From Fibrobacter sp. (GTDB lineage: Bacteria; Fibrobacterota; Fibrobacteria; Fibrobacterales; Fibrobacteraceae), in contig JAKSIF010000019.1 of NCBI GenBank assembly GCA_024398965.1, positions 1 to 53,166 on the forward strand: a DNA stretch of 53,166 nucleotides, written 5' to 3'. The notes under the pieces were generated by a model that was given only the letters and a program-made list of their open reading frames with translations, ran no database searches and was not told the origin of the DNA. Shown piece after piece: positions 14,712-22,739 of the stretch. The position numbers and the translations under genes are program-made. Position 1 is the stretch's first letter. Every line of letters starts with the position of its first letter.

Positions 14712-14736
14712 AAAGATTTAAAATTTAACTAAATAA

Positions 14737-14769
14737 TTGCTTGTAATACAAGCAAAACGATTATCTTTG
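14737..14769 (+). promoter_or_regulatory. Packaging-operon promoter with palindromic operator
   Basis: A perfect 19-bp palindrome TTGCTTGTAATACAAGCAA (14737-14755) occupies the -33 region, and TATCTTTG (14762-14769) is a good Bacteroidota -7 box. The palindrome centre is 20 bp from the TTTG core. The same arrangement recurs before 28372 and 46986. It drives the genes from 14794. Confidence 0.75.
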
Positions 14770-14793
14770 CATTAACGGATTCAACAAATTACA

Positions 14794-15543
14794 ATGGGAA
14801 AGCAGGAAAACGATAACATGGATTTGAACTTTGGGGACATCGGCCTCGACGTTTCGATACCGGACATGGACGTGCTCTTTAATTTGGGCGCGGACTTGGG
14901 AGACATCGCGGACATCAGCGAGAACCGATACATCAAGCCGAAGAGAAACCCGATGCAGGACGACAGAGTCATGTACGACAACGCGGAGAAACTGGCACGG
15001 GACATCAGCATCGACTGGAACCAGAGAGTGGACTGCATGGTCAACGGCACATTCATATTCGGAGACTTCATCGAGGCATACCTGGTAGAGCACCAGATCC
15101 AATGCGAGCGAATGATAATCACAACCATCTCGCTTTCCCAGGAGAACATCGACAGCCTGGCAGGACTTCTGGACTACGGATACGTCAAGCAGCTCGACAT
15201 GATCATCAGCGCGTACTTTTACGGGAACGAGGCACACTGCCTGGTGCCGTATATGTACAGCAAGCTCGATAAAGATAACAGATTCCAACTGGCCGTGGCA
15301 GACGTTCACACGAAGACCTGCCAGTTCAAGCAGACAGACGGGAAGAGCATCGTGATGCACGGATCGGCAAACCTTCGGTCTTCCGGAAACATCGAGCAAT
15401 TCACAATCGAGGAATCCGGGGAACTTTACGACTGGTACCAGGAAGCATTCGAAAAGATTATCGATGAATACAAGACGATAAACAAGGCCGTGAGAAAATC
15501 AAAGCAATGGGACATCGTCACCAGAAAACGATTTAACAACTAA
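14794..15543 (+). CDS. PLD-like phage protein
   Basis: A 249-aa protein with a phospholipase-D-like second half: MIISAYFYGNEAHCL... and H189-G-S-A-N-L-R-S-S-G-N199, which corresponds to the HxK/N-type PLD motif with S/N in place of the usual Lys. Proteins of this type occur upstream of ParB-methyltransferase and terminase genes in many Bacteroidota and Firmicutes phages. Nuclease activity is uncertain because the canonical HKD lysine is not evident. First gene of the late packaging operon. Confidence 0.6.
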   Translation: MGKQENDNMDLNFGDIGLDVSIPDMDVLFNLGADLGDIADISENRYIKPKRNPMQDDRVMYDNAEKLARDISIDWNQRVDCMVNGTFIFGDFIEAYLVEHQIQCERMIITTISLSQENIDSLAGLLDYGYVKQLDMIISAYFYGNEAHCLVPYMYSKLDKDNRFQLAVADVHTKTCQFKQTDGKSIVMHGSANLRSSGNIEQFTIEESGELYDWYQEAFEKIIDEYKTINKAVRKSKQWDIVTRKRFNN

Positions 15544-15561
15544 AGCATAGGAGGAACAGAC

Positions 15562-15708
15562 ATGGCAAATGCAAATGAAAGCGGAAGCGGAAAGTGGGCG
15601 AAACTTCACGAGGCATATGGCCCGAGAATCAAAGGATCGACATCTGCATCACAGAGATGGGCAAAAAGAATGAAGAATGATAAGAGCTTCACTACTCCAT
15701 TCGATTAA
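15562..15708 (+). CDS. Small basic protein
   Basis: A 48-aa ORF (MANANESGSGKWAKLHEAYG..., SQRWAKRMKNDKS) with a clear ribosome site (AGGAGG 9 bp before ATG). Basic, probably unstructured, perhaps nucleic-acid binding. It sits between the PLD-like gene and the methyltransferase gene. Confidence 0.5.
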   Translation: MANANESGSGKWAKLHEAYGPRIKGSTSASQRWAKRMKNDKSFTTPFD

Positions 15709-15781
15709 CTTAGCAGCACACGGATAAACCGGAGGCAGCACAAAAAGAACGAAAATAAATAGAATTTTAAAAAACAACCAT

Positions 15782-15802
15782 GGGAGCAGCACAACTGCTC
15801 CC
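15782..15802 (+). promoter_or_regulatory. Stable hairpin before methyltransferase gene
   Basis: GGGAGCAG (15782-15789) pairs perfectly with CTGCTCCC (15795-15802) around loop CACAA. It ends 17 bp before the start codon at 15820 and has no T-tract, so it may control translation or processing rather than termination. Confidence 0.5.
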
Positions 15803-15819
15803 GTAACTCTTAAAAGACA

Positions 15820-18039
15820 ATGCCTAAAGAACAGCCGAAAATCGACTACAAGGAACTCCAGGAACTCATGCTCCTGCAGCCACAGCTCATGCCGATAAAG
15901 GACATCGCGCCAAACAACGGCCAGATACCGGAGGTGCCAAAGAACCCGAGACTCATCCATAACGAAAAGTTTAGGAAGCTGAAGGAGAGCATAACGAACG
16001 ATCCGGAATTCATGGCGGTGCGCGAGCTCATGGTCTATTTCTACGACGGGAAATACATCACCATCGGAGGAAACATGAGATACCATGCCTGCCGGGAGCT
16101 GCAGAAGGAGGCCGTGCCTTGTAAGATTCTTCCGGAGGACACCCCAAAGGAGAAGCTCATCAAATGGGCCCTCCTGGATAACGCATCATTCGGAGACTGG
16201 GACTGGGAGGCATTGGCGAACGAGTGGGACAAGGGCCTGCTCGATTCCTGCTGCATCGACCTTCCGGAGGTCGGAGAGGTTGAGCCGGAGGAGGAAGCCA
16301 AAGAGGACGGATTCGACGTGAAGGCAGCTGCCAGGAAAGAGGCCGTGTCCAAACTGGGAGACATCTACAAGCTCGGAAACCACAGACTTATCTGCGGAGA
16401 CTCGACGAAGCAGGAAACCATCGCAATCCTCATGGGGGCAGACCAGGCCGACTGCATCATCACCGATCCACCATACAACGTGAACTATGAGGGAAGCAAC
16501 GGAAAGAAGATCGAGAACGACAACATGGCCGACGCAGCCTTTCAAGATTTTCTAACAGACGCATTCAATGCCGCAAACAACCACCTCAAGCCGGGCGGAG
16601 TCTTCTACATCTGGCACGCGGACAGCGAGGGCTACAACTTCCGAACAGCGGCAAAGCGCGTGGGGTGGAAGGTTCGCCAATGCCTAATCTGGAGAAAGAA
16701 CAGCCTGGTGCTCGGTCGCCAGGATTACCAGTGGATCCATGAGCCATGCCAACCTGCAGGCACTATGGTATTAACAACAGAAGGAGAGAAACCTATAGAG
16801 CTGCTTACAGAAAATGACCGGGTAGTCTCATTCGATTCATTGAGTGGCCAGGTAAAAGGATACAGAAACGGAGGCTATGCAATCAAAACTGCAAGCAGAG
16901 AATACTCCGGGAATATCTACAGCGTTAAAGTCGGAGACAAGACAACAAAAACAACGGATAACCACCAGTTCTCTGTGCGATTCAATAATGATGCAAAAAA
17001 CAAGTACTGCACATACCTCATGAAGAGGGGAAACTGGTGGAGAGTTGGAATTAGCCGAACCTATGATGCACGTCAGTTCGGACTAAAAACAAGATTCCAT
17101 AATGAGCAGGCAGAAGCAGCATGGATTATATCCATCCATGAAGACAATACAGAGGCACAGATAATGGAACAGATTATAACTTGCAAGTACGGAATCCCTT
17201 ATACAATCTGGGAGACAAACGCAATGAGCAGGAAAATGAAGAGAAGCCAGAAGCAGGTTGAGGAAATCTATAGCAAGTTGAACCTCCAGGAAATGGAGAA
17301 AAACGCGAATAGACTGCTTGAGGACTTCGGAAGATCATCAAAGTATCCGTTATTAACAAAAGAAACAGCAAGGCAGAAATTCAGCCGGAGAGTTACTGCA
17401 AAAATCAACGCGTGTAACCTTTTGCCTGGAATTATGCAGCTCCCAATACCAAAGAAAAACGAGCACGGAGAACAGAACTTTGAATGGAATGACATCGACA
17501 GCGTTACATACACTAATGAGGTGTGTAGGGTTTATTCTCTTGCTGTTGATAAATACGAACACTACATTGCAGACGGAATCATTACTCACAATTGCTTGTA
17601 TGGATGGAAAGACGGGGCAGGCCACTACTTCATCGGCCGACGCGACCTAACCACAATCCAGGAAACAGCGGAGGAACTGGACATCGAGAAACTGACAAAG
17701 CAGGAAATGAAGGATTTAATCCAAAAGATGCTCAACATTCCTACAACAATCATGGATGAGAAGAAGCCATCAAAGAGCGAAGACCATCCTACCATGAAGC
17801 CGATACCGCTGATCGGTCGCCAGGTAAAGAACAGCACACTGCCGGGACAGCTCGTCCTGGATATGTTCGGAGGATCCGGAACGACACTGATAGCCTGCGA
17901 GCAACTGGGCAGAAGATGCGCGTCCGTGGAATTCGATCCCGTATATTGCGACGTGATCGTGAGAAGATGGGAGGAGCTCACCGGGTGCCAGGCTGAGTAC
18001 CTGGGCAATTTCATGAACGAAAAGGAGAAGGAGGAATAA
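15820..18039 (+). CDS. ParB-like DNA methyltransferase interrupted by an intein
   Basis: A 739-aa precursor. Residues ~20-110 form a ParB/Srx-like domain (PLIHNEKFRKLKESI..., GGNMRYHACREL). It is followed by a beta-class DNA methyltransferase: motif IV DPPY at 216-219 and motif I FGGSGTT at 683-689, i.e. catalytic motif before the SAM-binding motif. Residues 310-591 are an intein starting with Cys and ending in His-Asn with Cys+1. Splicing would join WIHEP to CLYGWKDGAGHYF and give a 457-aa enzyme, the normal size of this phage family. It probably methylates adenine (N6) or cytosine (N4) to protect phage DNA from host restriction. Confidence 0.9.
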   Translation: MPKEQPKIDYKELQELMLLQPQLMPIKDIAPNNGQIPEVPKNPRLIHNEKFRKLKESITNDPEFMAVRELMVYFYDGKYITIGGNMRYHACRELQKEAVPCKILPEDTPKEKLIKWALLDNASFGDWDWEALANEWDKGLLDSCCIDLPEVGEVEPEEEAKEDGFDVKAAARKEAVSKLGDIYKLGNHRLICGDSTKQETIAILMGADQADCIITDPPYNVNYEGSNGKKIENDNMADAAFQDFLTDAFNAANNHLKPGGVFYIWHADSEGYNFRTAAKRVGWKVRQCLIWRKNSLVLGRQDYQWIHEPCQPAGTMVLTTEGEKPIELLTENDRVVSFDSLSGQVKGYRNGGYAIKTASREYSGNIYSVKVGDKTTKTTDNHQFSVRFNNDAKNKYCTYLMKRGNWWRVGISRTYDARQFGLKTRFHNEQAEAAWIISIHEDNTEAQIMEQIITCKYGIPYTIWETNAMSRKMKRSQKQVEEIYSKLNLQEMEKNANRLLEDFGRSSKYPLLTKETARQKFSRRVTAKINACNLLPGIMQLPIPKKNEHGEQNFEWNDIDSVTYTNEVCRVYSLAVDKYEHYIADGIITHNCLYGWKDGAGHYFIGRRDLTTIQETAEELDIEKLTKQEMKDLIQKMLNIPTTIMDEKKPSKSEDHPTMKPIPLIGRQVKNSTLPGQLVLDMFGGSGTTLIACEQLGRRCASVEFDPVYCDVIVRRWEELTGCQAEYLGNFMNEKEKEE
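16747..17592 (+). other. Intein in methyltransferase (class 1, Cys1)
   Basis: 282 residues (310-591 of the precursor). Block A begins CQPAGTMVLTTEGEKPIELL. Block B has the TxxH motif T379-D-N-H382. Block F reads VYSLAVDKYEHYIADG. Block G ends ITHN, followed by Cys+1. The central part has no LAGLIDADG motif. It contains the region AWIISIHEDNTEAQ...EQIITCKYGIPY, a module seen in some inteins and Hint-containing proteins whose nuclease status I cannot judge. It is inserted in the conserved 'HEP-LYGWK' element of the enzyme. Confidence 0.9.
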
Positions 18040-18042
18040 GCC

Positions 18043-18513
18043 ATGACAAAGGAACACATCACCGGGTACCAGTTCCAGAAAGGACAGAGCGGGAACCCGA
18101 GCGGGAGCTCGCAGAAGAAACGCAGGGAGAAGGCCGCAAGACTTGTGGCCGAGCAGCAGCTGCGCGAGATGTTGGGAATCGACGGATTCAAGAAACTGAA
18201 CAAGAAGGAGCTCACCCAGAATGACATGGACTTCTGGGACAGCAAGCTCATATCCATGGGAACACCGGAGCTCCAGGCCCTGGCAAAGATGGATGAGTGC
18301 CCGATTTATGCGAAAAACCAGGCATTCAGTCTCCTGCTCGACATGAAGAACGGACGAACCACAACCCTGGATAAAATCCGCGAGCGCATCTGCGGCAAGC
18401 CAGTACAGAGGGTGGAGCTAACCGGAAAGGACGGGGAGGCCCTCATCAACTCCAAGGTCATGACAGCCCAGGAAGCAAAGGAACTTTATAACAAGATGAA
18501 CAGCGAAATCTAA
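18043..18513 (+). CDS. terS: Terminase small subunit (DUF5681-like)
   Basis: A 156-aa protein, 3 bp after the methyltransferase stop and 3 bp before the large terminase. The N-terminal GYQFQKGQSGNPSGSSQKKRREKA is the DUF5681-type signature, and GKPVQRVELTGKDG near residue 130 is common in phage small-terminase relatives. It should recognise the packaging site on the concatemer. The assignment rests on position and these motifs. Confidence 0.7.
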   Translation: MTKEHITGYQFQKGQSGNPSGSSQKKRREKAARLVAEQQLREMLGIDGFKKLNKKELTQNDMDFWDSKLISMGTPELQALAKMDECPIYAKNQAFSLLLDMKNGRTTTLDKIRERICGKPVQRVELTGKDGEALINSKVMTAQEAKELYNKMNSEI

Positions 18514-18516
18514 GCA

Positions 18517-20955
18517 ATGGCCGTGAACTTGAATAACCCGACAGAGGACGACTGGCAGCGTTCATGGCTGCTGAACGATTCCCTCTTCTTTACCCGCTAT
18601 TTCTTCCACGAGATAACGGGTAAGCGGTTTATCATAGGAAACCACCACAGACTCATCGCAGACAAGCTGAACCAGATCCTCACGGGAGAGCACCCGACAA
18701 ACCACTTGATTATAAACATAGCTCCCAGATATGGGAAAGCAATAGATGTGGAAACACCAATGCTTACAACAGACGGGTGGAAACGGGCAGGAGACATCAA
18801 GCCAGGAGACAGACTCTATGGAAAGGATGGCAAACCGACAAAAGTGGTTGCAGTTTATCCGCAGGGAGTGACAGATGCATACCATGTTACATTCACGGAT
18901 AATACAAGTCTTGTAACTTGCGGAGAGCACCTATGGTGGGCATACAGAAGAAGGAGGCACCAGGCTCCAGGATACACCGGGGAGATCGTAAAAACAAGCG
19001 ACATGGCCCATGACCTATTCGATACAGACGGACACCATAGATGGCACATCCCATCTGCCGAACCATTGCAGACAGAGGAGAGACAGCTCGATATAGAGCC
19101 ATACCTCCTTGGCTGTTGGCTCGGAGACGGGGCATCATACAAAGCAGAGATAACCACAATGGATGATGAGATTATCTCGGCATTTGAGCATTACGGGGTG
19201 ACAATCCGGACACACCAGAATGCAGGAAAGGCGACAGAATACGGAATACGTGGAGGATTCATCGGAAAGCTGAAAAGAATGGGACTTGTAGGGAATAAAA
19301 GAATCCCAACAGAGTACCTGCTCGCAAGCGAGAGCCAGAGACGCGAGCTCCTGGCAGGATTGAGCGACACTGACGGAACCTGCAACCGAAAGAACGGGCA
19401 GACAAGCATCTGCCTAACAAACGACGAACTGCGCCAAGACTTGAAAACACTCCTTGCATCACTTGGCATTTATTACACCGAGTACAGAATGAGCGTGTTC
19501 TTCCGTGCGGATTTCTGCCCTTTCAAGCTGAAGAGAAAGGCCCAGTATTGGAAGCCGCTGAATAAGCACCACTTCACAAAAAGGTTTGTGCATTCGATAG
19601 AGAAGGTGGAGAGAAGGGAGACTATCTGCTTCGAGGTGGACAACCTGGATCATCTATACCTTGCAGGCCGGGACTTGGTGGTAACACACAACACGGAGGT
19701 GGCCGTGAAGAACTTCATCGCAGCAGGCCTGGCCCTCAACCCGAAAAGCCGATTCATCCACTTGAGCTATTCCGGCACACTGGCCCAGGACAACAGCATC
19801 AGCATCAAGAACATCCTCAACACGGATGAGTACCGGAGACTTTTTGCAACACGTATAAAATTCGGAAGCGACACAAAGAGCAGATGGGACACAGAGCAGG
19901 GTGGCGGTGTCTATGCCACATCAACACTGGGACAGATAACCGGATTCGGAGCCGGAGAAGTGGACGACATAGACGAGAACGGAAACCCGAAGCCCTACAA
20001 GTTTGCAGGGGCAATCGTCATCGACGACCCGATCAAGCCGGAGGACGCGCTCTCGGACGTGATGAGAGAGAACGTAAACCGAAGATTTGAGACAACCATC
20101 CGAAACCGCGTTAACAGCAGAAACACACCAATCATCATCATCATGCAGCGACTGCACGAAATGGATCTGTGCGGATACCTGCAGAAACTGGAGCCGGACG
20201 TCTGGGACGTTTTGAGCCTTCCCTGCATCCAGGAGAACCAGGAGACGGGACAGAGTGAACCACTCTGGCCGTTCAAGCATACAATGGATGAGCTGCGGAA
20301 AATCGAGGAGGCAAACTCCTTCGTCTTTGACACCCAGTATATGCAGAACCCGACACCGCTCGAGGGACTGATGTACCAGAGATTCAAGACATATGAGACG
20401 ATGCCCATCGAGGCACACCTCCCGGTAAAGAAGAACTACACCGATACGGCCGACACGGGTGCCGACTTCCTCTGCTCAATCTGCTACGACGAATTCGAGC
20501 AGGGAATGTTCGTGACGGACATCCTCTACACCGACAAGCCGATGGAGTACACAGAGCCGGAGACAGCGAGGATGGCAGACCGGGCAGGAACCCAGGAAAT
20601 GCTCGTGGAGAGCAACAACGGAGGCCGCGGATTTGCCAGGAACGTGGAGAAGAACCTGCGGAGCCTTGGAAACAAGCAGTGCTCCGTTTCATGGTTTACC
20701 CAGACAAGCAACAAGCTGTCGCGCATTTTCTCCCATTCGGCCGAGGTGCAGAACCTCATCTATTTCCCGGTAGACTGGGAATCCAGATGGCCGAAATTTG
20801 CCAACGCGATGAAGAGCTGCCGGAAGAACGGAAACAATGCTCACGATGATGCACCGGATGCATGCACCGGAATGTGCGAGAACTTCCAGACTTTCTCAGC
20901 CATGACGGATGCGGAACTTGAAGAGATGGAAGATATCATATACGAGGATTTATAA
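18517..20955 (+). CDS. terL: Terminase large subunit interrupted by an intein
   Basis: An 812-aa precursor. The ATPase starts with FFHEITGKRFIIGNHHRLIADKL and IINIAPRYGK. An intein (residues 75-392) begins right after K74 of Walker A. After splicing the motif becomes APRYGK-TEVAVKNF, so ATP binding depends on intein removal. Walker B is GAIVIDDPIKPEDA, and the coupling/IIIMQRLHEMD segment follows. The C-terminal nuclease domain carries ADTGADFLCSICYDEF, LVESNNGGRGFAR and the final acid in NNAHDDAPDACTGM. The spliced enzyme would be 494 aa, normal for the family. It packages DNA into proheads. Confidence 0.93.
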   Translation: MAVNLNNPTEDDWQRSWLLNDSLFFTRYFFHEITGKRFIIGNHHRLIADKLNQILTGEHPTNHLIINIAPRYGKAIDVETPMLTTDGWKRAGDIKPGDRLYGKDGKPTKVVAVYPQGVTDAYHVTFTDNTSLVTCGEHLWWAYRRRRHQAPGYTGEIVKTSDMAHDLFDTDGHHRWHIPSAEPLQTEERQLDIEPYLLGCWLGDGASYKAEITTMDDEIISAFEHYGVTIRTHQNAGKATEYGIRGGFIGKLKRMGLVGNKRIPTEYLLASESQRRELLAGLSDTDGTCNRKNGQTSICLTNDELRQDLKTLLASLGIYYTEYRMSVFFRADFCPFKLKRKAQYWKPLNKHHFTKRFVHSIEKVERRETICFEVDNLDHLYLAGRDLVVTHNTEVAVKNFIAAGLALNPKSRFIHLSYSGTLAQDNSISIKNILNTDEYRRLFATRIKFGSDTKSRWDTEQGGGVYATSTLGQITGFGAGEVDDIDENGNPKPYKFAGAIVIDDPIKPEDALSDVMRENVNRRFETTIRNRVNSRNTPIIIIMQRLHEMDLCGYLQKLEPDVWDVLSLPCIQENQETGQSEPLWPFKHTMDELRKIEEANSFVFDTQYMQNPTPLEGLMYQRFKTYETMPIEAHLPVKKNYTDTADTGADFLCSICYDEFEQGMFVTDILYTDKPMEYTEPETARMADRAGTQEMLVESNNGGRGFARNVEKNLRSLGNKQCSVSWFTQTSNKLSRIFSHSAEVQNLIYFPVDWESRWPKFANAMKSCRKNGNNAHDDAPDACTGMCENFQTFSAMTDAELEEMEDIIYEDL
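18739..19692 (+). other. Class 3 intein with LAGLIDADG nuclease in terminase
   Basis: 318 residues (75-392). It begins with Ala, not Cys/Ser (AIDVETPMLTTDGWKRAG). It has the triad that defines class 3 inteins: Trp140 two residues after the block B His138 (GEHLW), Cys371 in block F (TICFEV), and Thr390 before the terminal His391-Asn392. The +1 residue is Thr. Two LAGLIDADG motifs are present (LLGCWLGDG 197-205, LLAGLSDTDG 278-287), so the homing endonuclease looks intact. It sits between Lys and Thr of the terminase Walker A motif. Confidence 0.92.
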
Positions 20956-20973
20956 ACTTAACAGCACAGAGCA

Positions 20974-22353
20974 ATGGACATAAACGAGATCATGGCAATG
21001 GACAATCCCCAGGAGAAGATCCAGAAGCTGAAGAACAAGACAATCGAGGTGCCATCATGGGATGATCTCCAGAAGGAGTACGATCCGAGGAAGCACCCGG
21101 TCATGACTGATCCGGAGTATCAGCCGGAGACCAGGGCGGGCCACAAGAGACAGCTAACCCAGGTGACACTCGGACTGCAGAAACTGGCAACCAAGCGAAT
21201 CGCGGGCCTCCTCTTCGGAATTCCGGTGGTGCGCGTATACAAGCCAAAGAACGAGGCAGAGCAGAAGGTCGCTGAAATCATGGAGGCAGTCTTCAAGAAG
21301 AACAGAATCGACAGCGTTAACATCGAGAGGGCGAAGATGCTATACAGCTGCTGCGAGGTGGCCACACTCTGGTACACCCAGGAACAGGACGCGGAATACG
21401 CGGGAGAGCACAGCGACCTAAAGCTACGCTGCCGAGTCTACTCGCCAAAGAGCGGAATGGCATTGTACCCGCTCTTCGATGAATACGACGACATGGTGGC
21501 CCAGTCAATGGAGTACAGCCGTAAGGAGGACGGAACCAACGTGCGTTACTTTGACACATACACCAACGATAGGCACATCCGGTGGAGAATGACATCGAGC
21601 AGCCAGGAGGTGGACGTAGAGGAGAATAATCCGATCGGTAAAATCCCATGCGTCTACATGCACCGGGAGGAGCCAATCTGGGAAGACCAGAGCAACAACG
21701 TCTACGAGCTCGAGTGGACAATCAGCCGAAACGGAAACTACCTGCGAAAGAACGCAAGGCCGAAGTGGGTGGTCTATTCCGACAAGAAAATCCAGTTTAA
21801 CAATGAGGGAAACGATGAGAAGAGGAGCCGCGACGTTCTCCAGTACCCGAAGGACGCAAAGGCCGGATTCGAGACATGGGAGCAGGCAACGGAATCCCTC
21901 AAGTTCCACGTCGAGGAATTGAAGCGCGACTACTTCATGAACATACAGCTGCCGGACATGAGCATGGAGAACATGAAATCCGTGGCCATGTCGGGAGAGA
22001 GCCGCAAGATGATGTTCATCGACGCACAGATGAAGGCAGGCGATGAGAGCGGAATCTGGCTCGAGGGATTCGACCGGGAAATCAACGTGGTCAAGGCACA
22101 CCTTAAGAACATGTTCAAAAACATGGCAGCAGCAATCGACAGCCTGGAGGTGGAGACCAGGATCAACCCGTTCCAGATTAATGACGACGGGGAGAGGATC
22201 AGCAACCTCACCAATGCAACTGGAGGAAAGCAGATTATGTCACAGAAGACAGCAATCAAGTTGCTCGGAGAAGTTGACAATGTGGATGAGGAACTCCAGG
22301 CAATCAACAGCGAGACAGAGGTGGCAGACATTATGGACACTTTAGCAGAGTAA
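20974..22353 (+). CDS. Portal protein (SPP1 gp6-like)
   Basis: A 459-aa protein in the standard position after the large terminase. The sequence (ETRAGHKRQLTQVTLGLQKLATKRIAGLLFG near residue 50; PIGKIPCVYMHREEPIW near 225; acidic C-terminus) fits the SPP1-gp6-type portal family. It would form the ring through which DNA enters and to which the tail connectors attach. It is followed by an AT-rich insertion before the MuF gene, its usual neighbour. Confidence 0.8.
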   Translation: MDINEIMAMDNPQEKIQKLKNKTIEVPSWDDLQKEYDPRKHPVMTDPEYQPETRAGHKRQLTQVTLGLQKLATKRIAGLLFGIPVVRVYKPKNEAEQKVAEIMEAVFKKNRIDSVNIERAKMLYSCCEVATLWYTQEQDAEYAGEHSDLKLRCRVYSPKSGMALYPLFDEYDDMVAQSMEYSRKEDGTNVRYFDTYTNDRHIRWRMTSSSQEVDVEENNPIGKIPCVYMHREEPIWEDQSNNVYELEWTISRNGNYLRKNARPKWVVYSDKKIQFNNEGNDEKRSRDVLQYPKDAKAGFETWEQATESLKFHVEELKRDYFMNIQLPDMSMENMKSVAMSGESRKMMFIDAQMKAGDESGIWLEGFDREINVVKAHLKNMFKNMAAAIDSLEVETRINPFQINDDGERISNLTNATGGKQIMSQKTAIKLLGEVDNVDEELQAINSETEVADIMDTLAE

Positions 22354-22377
22354 ATAATTAATTATTTTTTTTAATTT

Positions 22378-22737
22378 ATGAATTACATTTTAAATTTCAC
22401 AAAAGAAGACAATGGCCTATTTGTCTCAAATGAAATTGAAATAATGGAAAATTTCAATTTGCACATCGAATTTGAAGAGAAAGGAACAGACGTAATGGTA
22501 GCAACAAAAACGGCAGGCTATGAATTTGGAAAGTACATCGTTTATAAAAACGATGGTATAAATTTTGAGCATGAACCAAACATTGGTAAGGTATTCCCTA
22601 AGACAATCAAAGTGGCAACATTTACCAGTGTAAATATTGCAATAATTACAACTGGTAACACCAGAACTGATAGCCAGGCAGAAAATGAGGAAATTATTGC
22701 TGCTGCATTAAATGACCTTAACACAAGAATAGGATAA
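22378..22737 (+). CDS. Hypothetical AT-rich moron-type protein
   Basis: A 119-aa protein, beta-rich (YILNFTKEDNGLFVSNEIEIMENFNLHIEFEEKG...) with an acidic Asn-rich C-terminus. Its DNA is much more AT-rich than the portal and MuF genes on either side, and its stop lies just before the DUF285 gene, with which it shares composition. It was probably acquired together with that gene. Possibly a virion-associated partner. Confidence 0.5.
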   Translation: MNYILNFTKEDNGLFVSNEIEIMENFNLHIEFEEKGTDVMVATKTAGYEFGKYIVYKNDGINFEHEPNIGKVFPKTIKVATFTSVNIAIITTGNTRTDSQAENEEIIAAALNDLNTRIG

Positions 22738-22739
22738 TC

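Noticed and set aside
14794..15543. Active PLD nuclease
   Set aside because: The HKD lysine is not apparent, so only 'PLD-like' is claimed.
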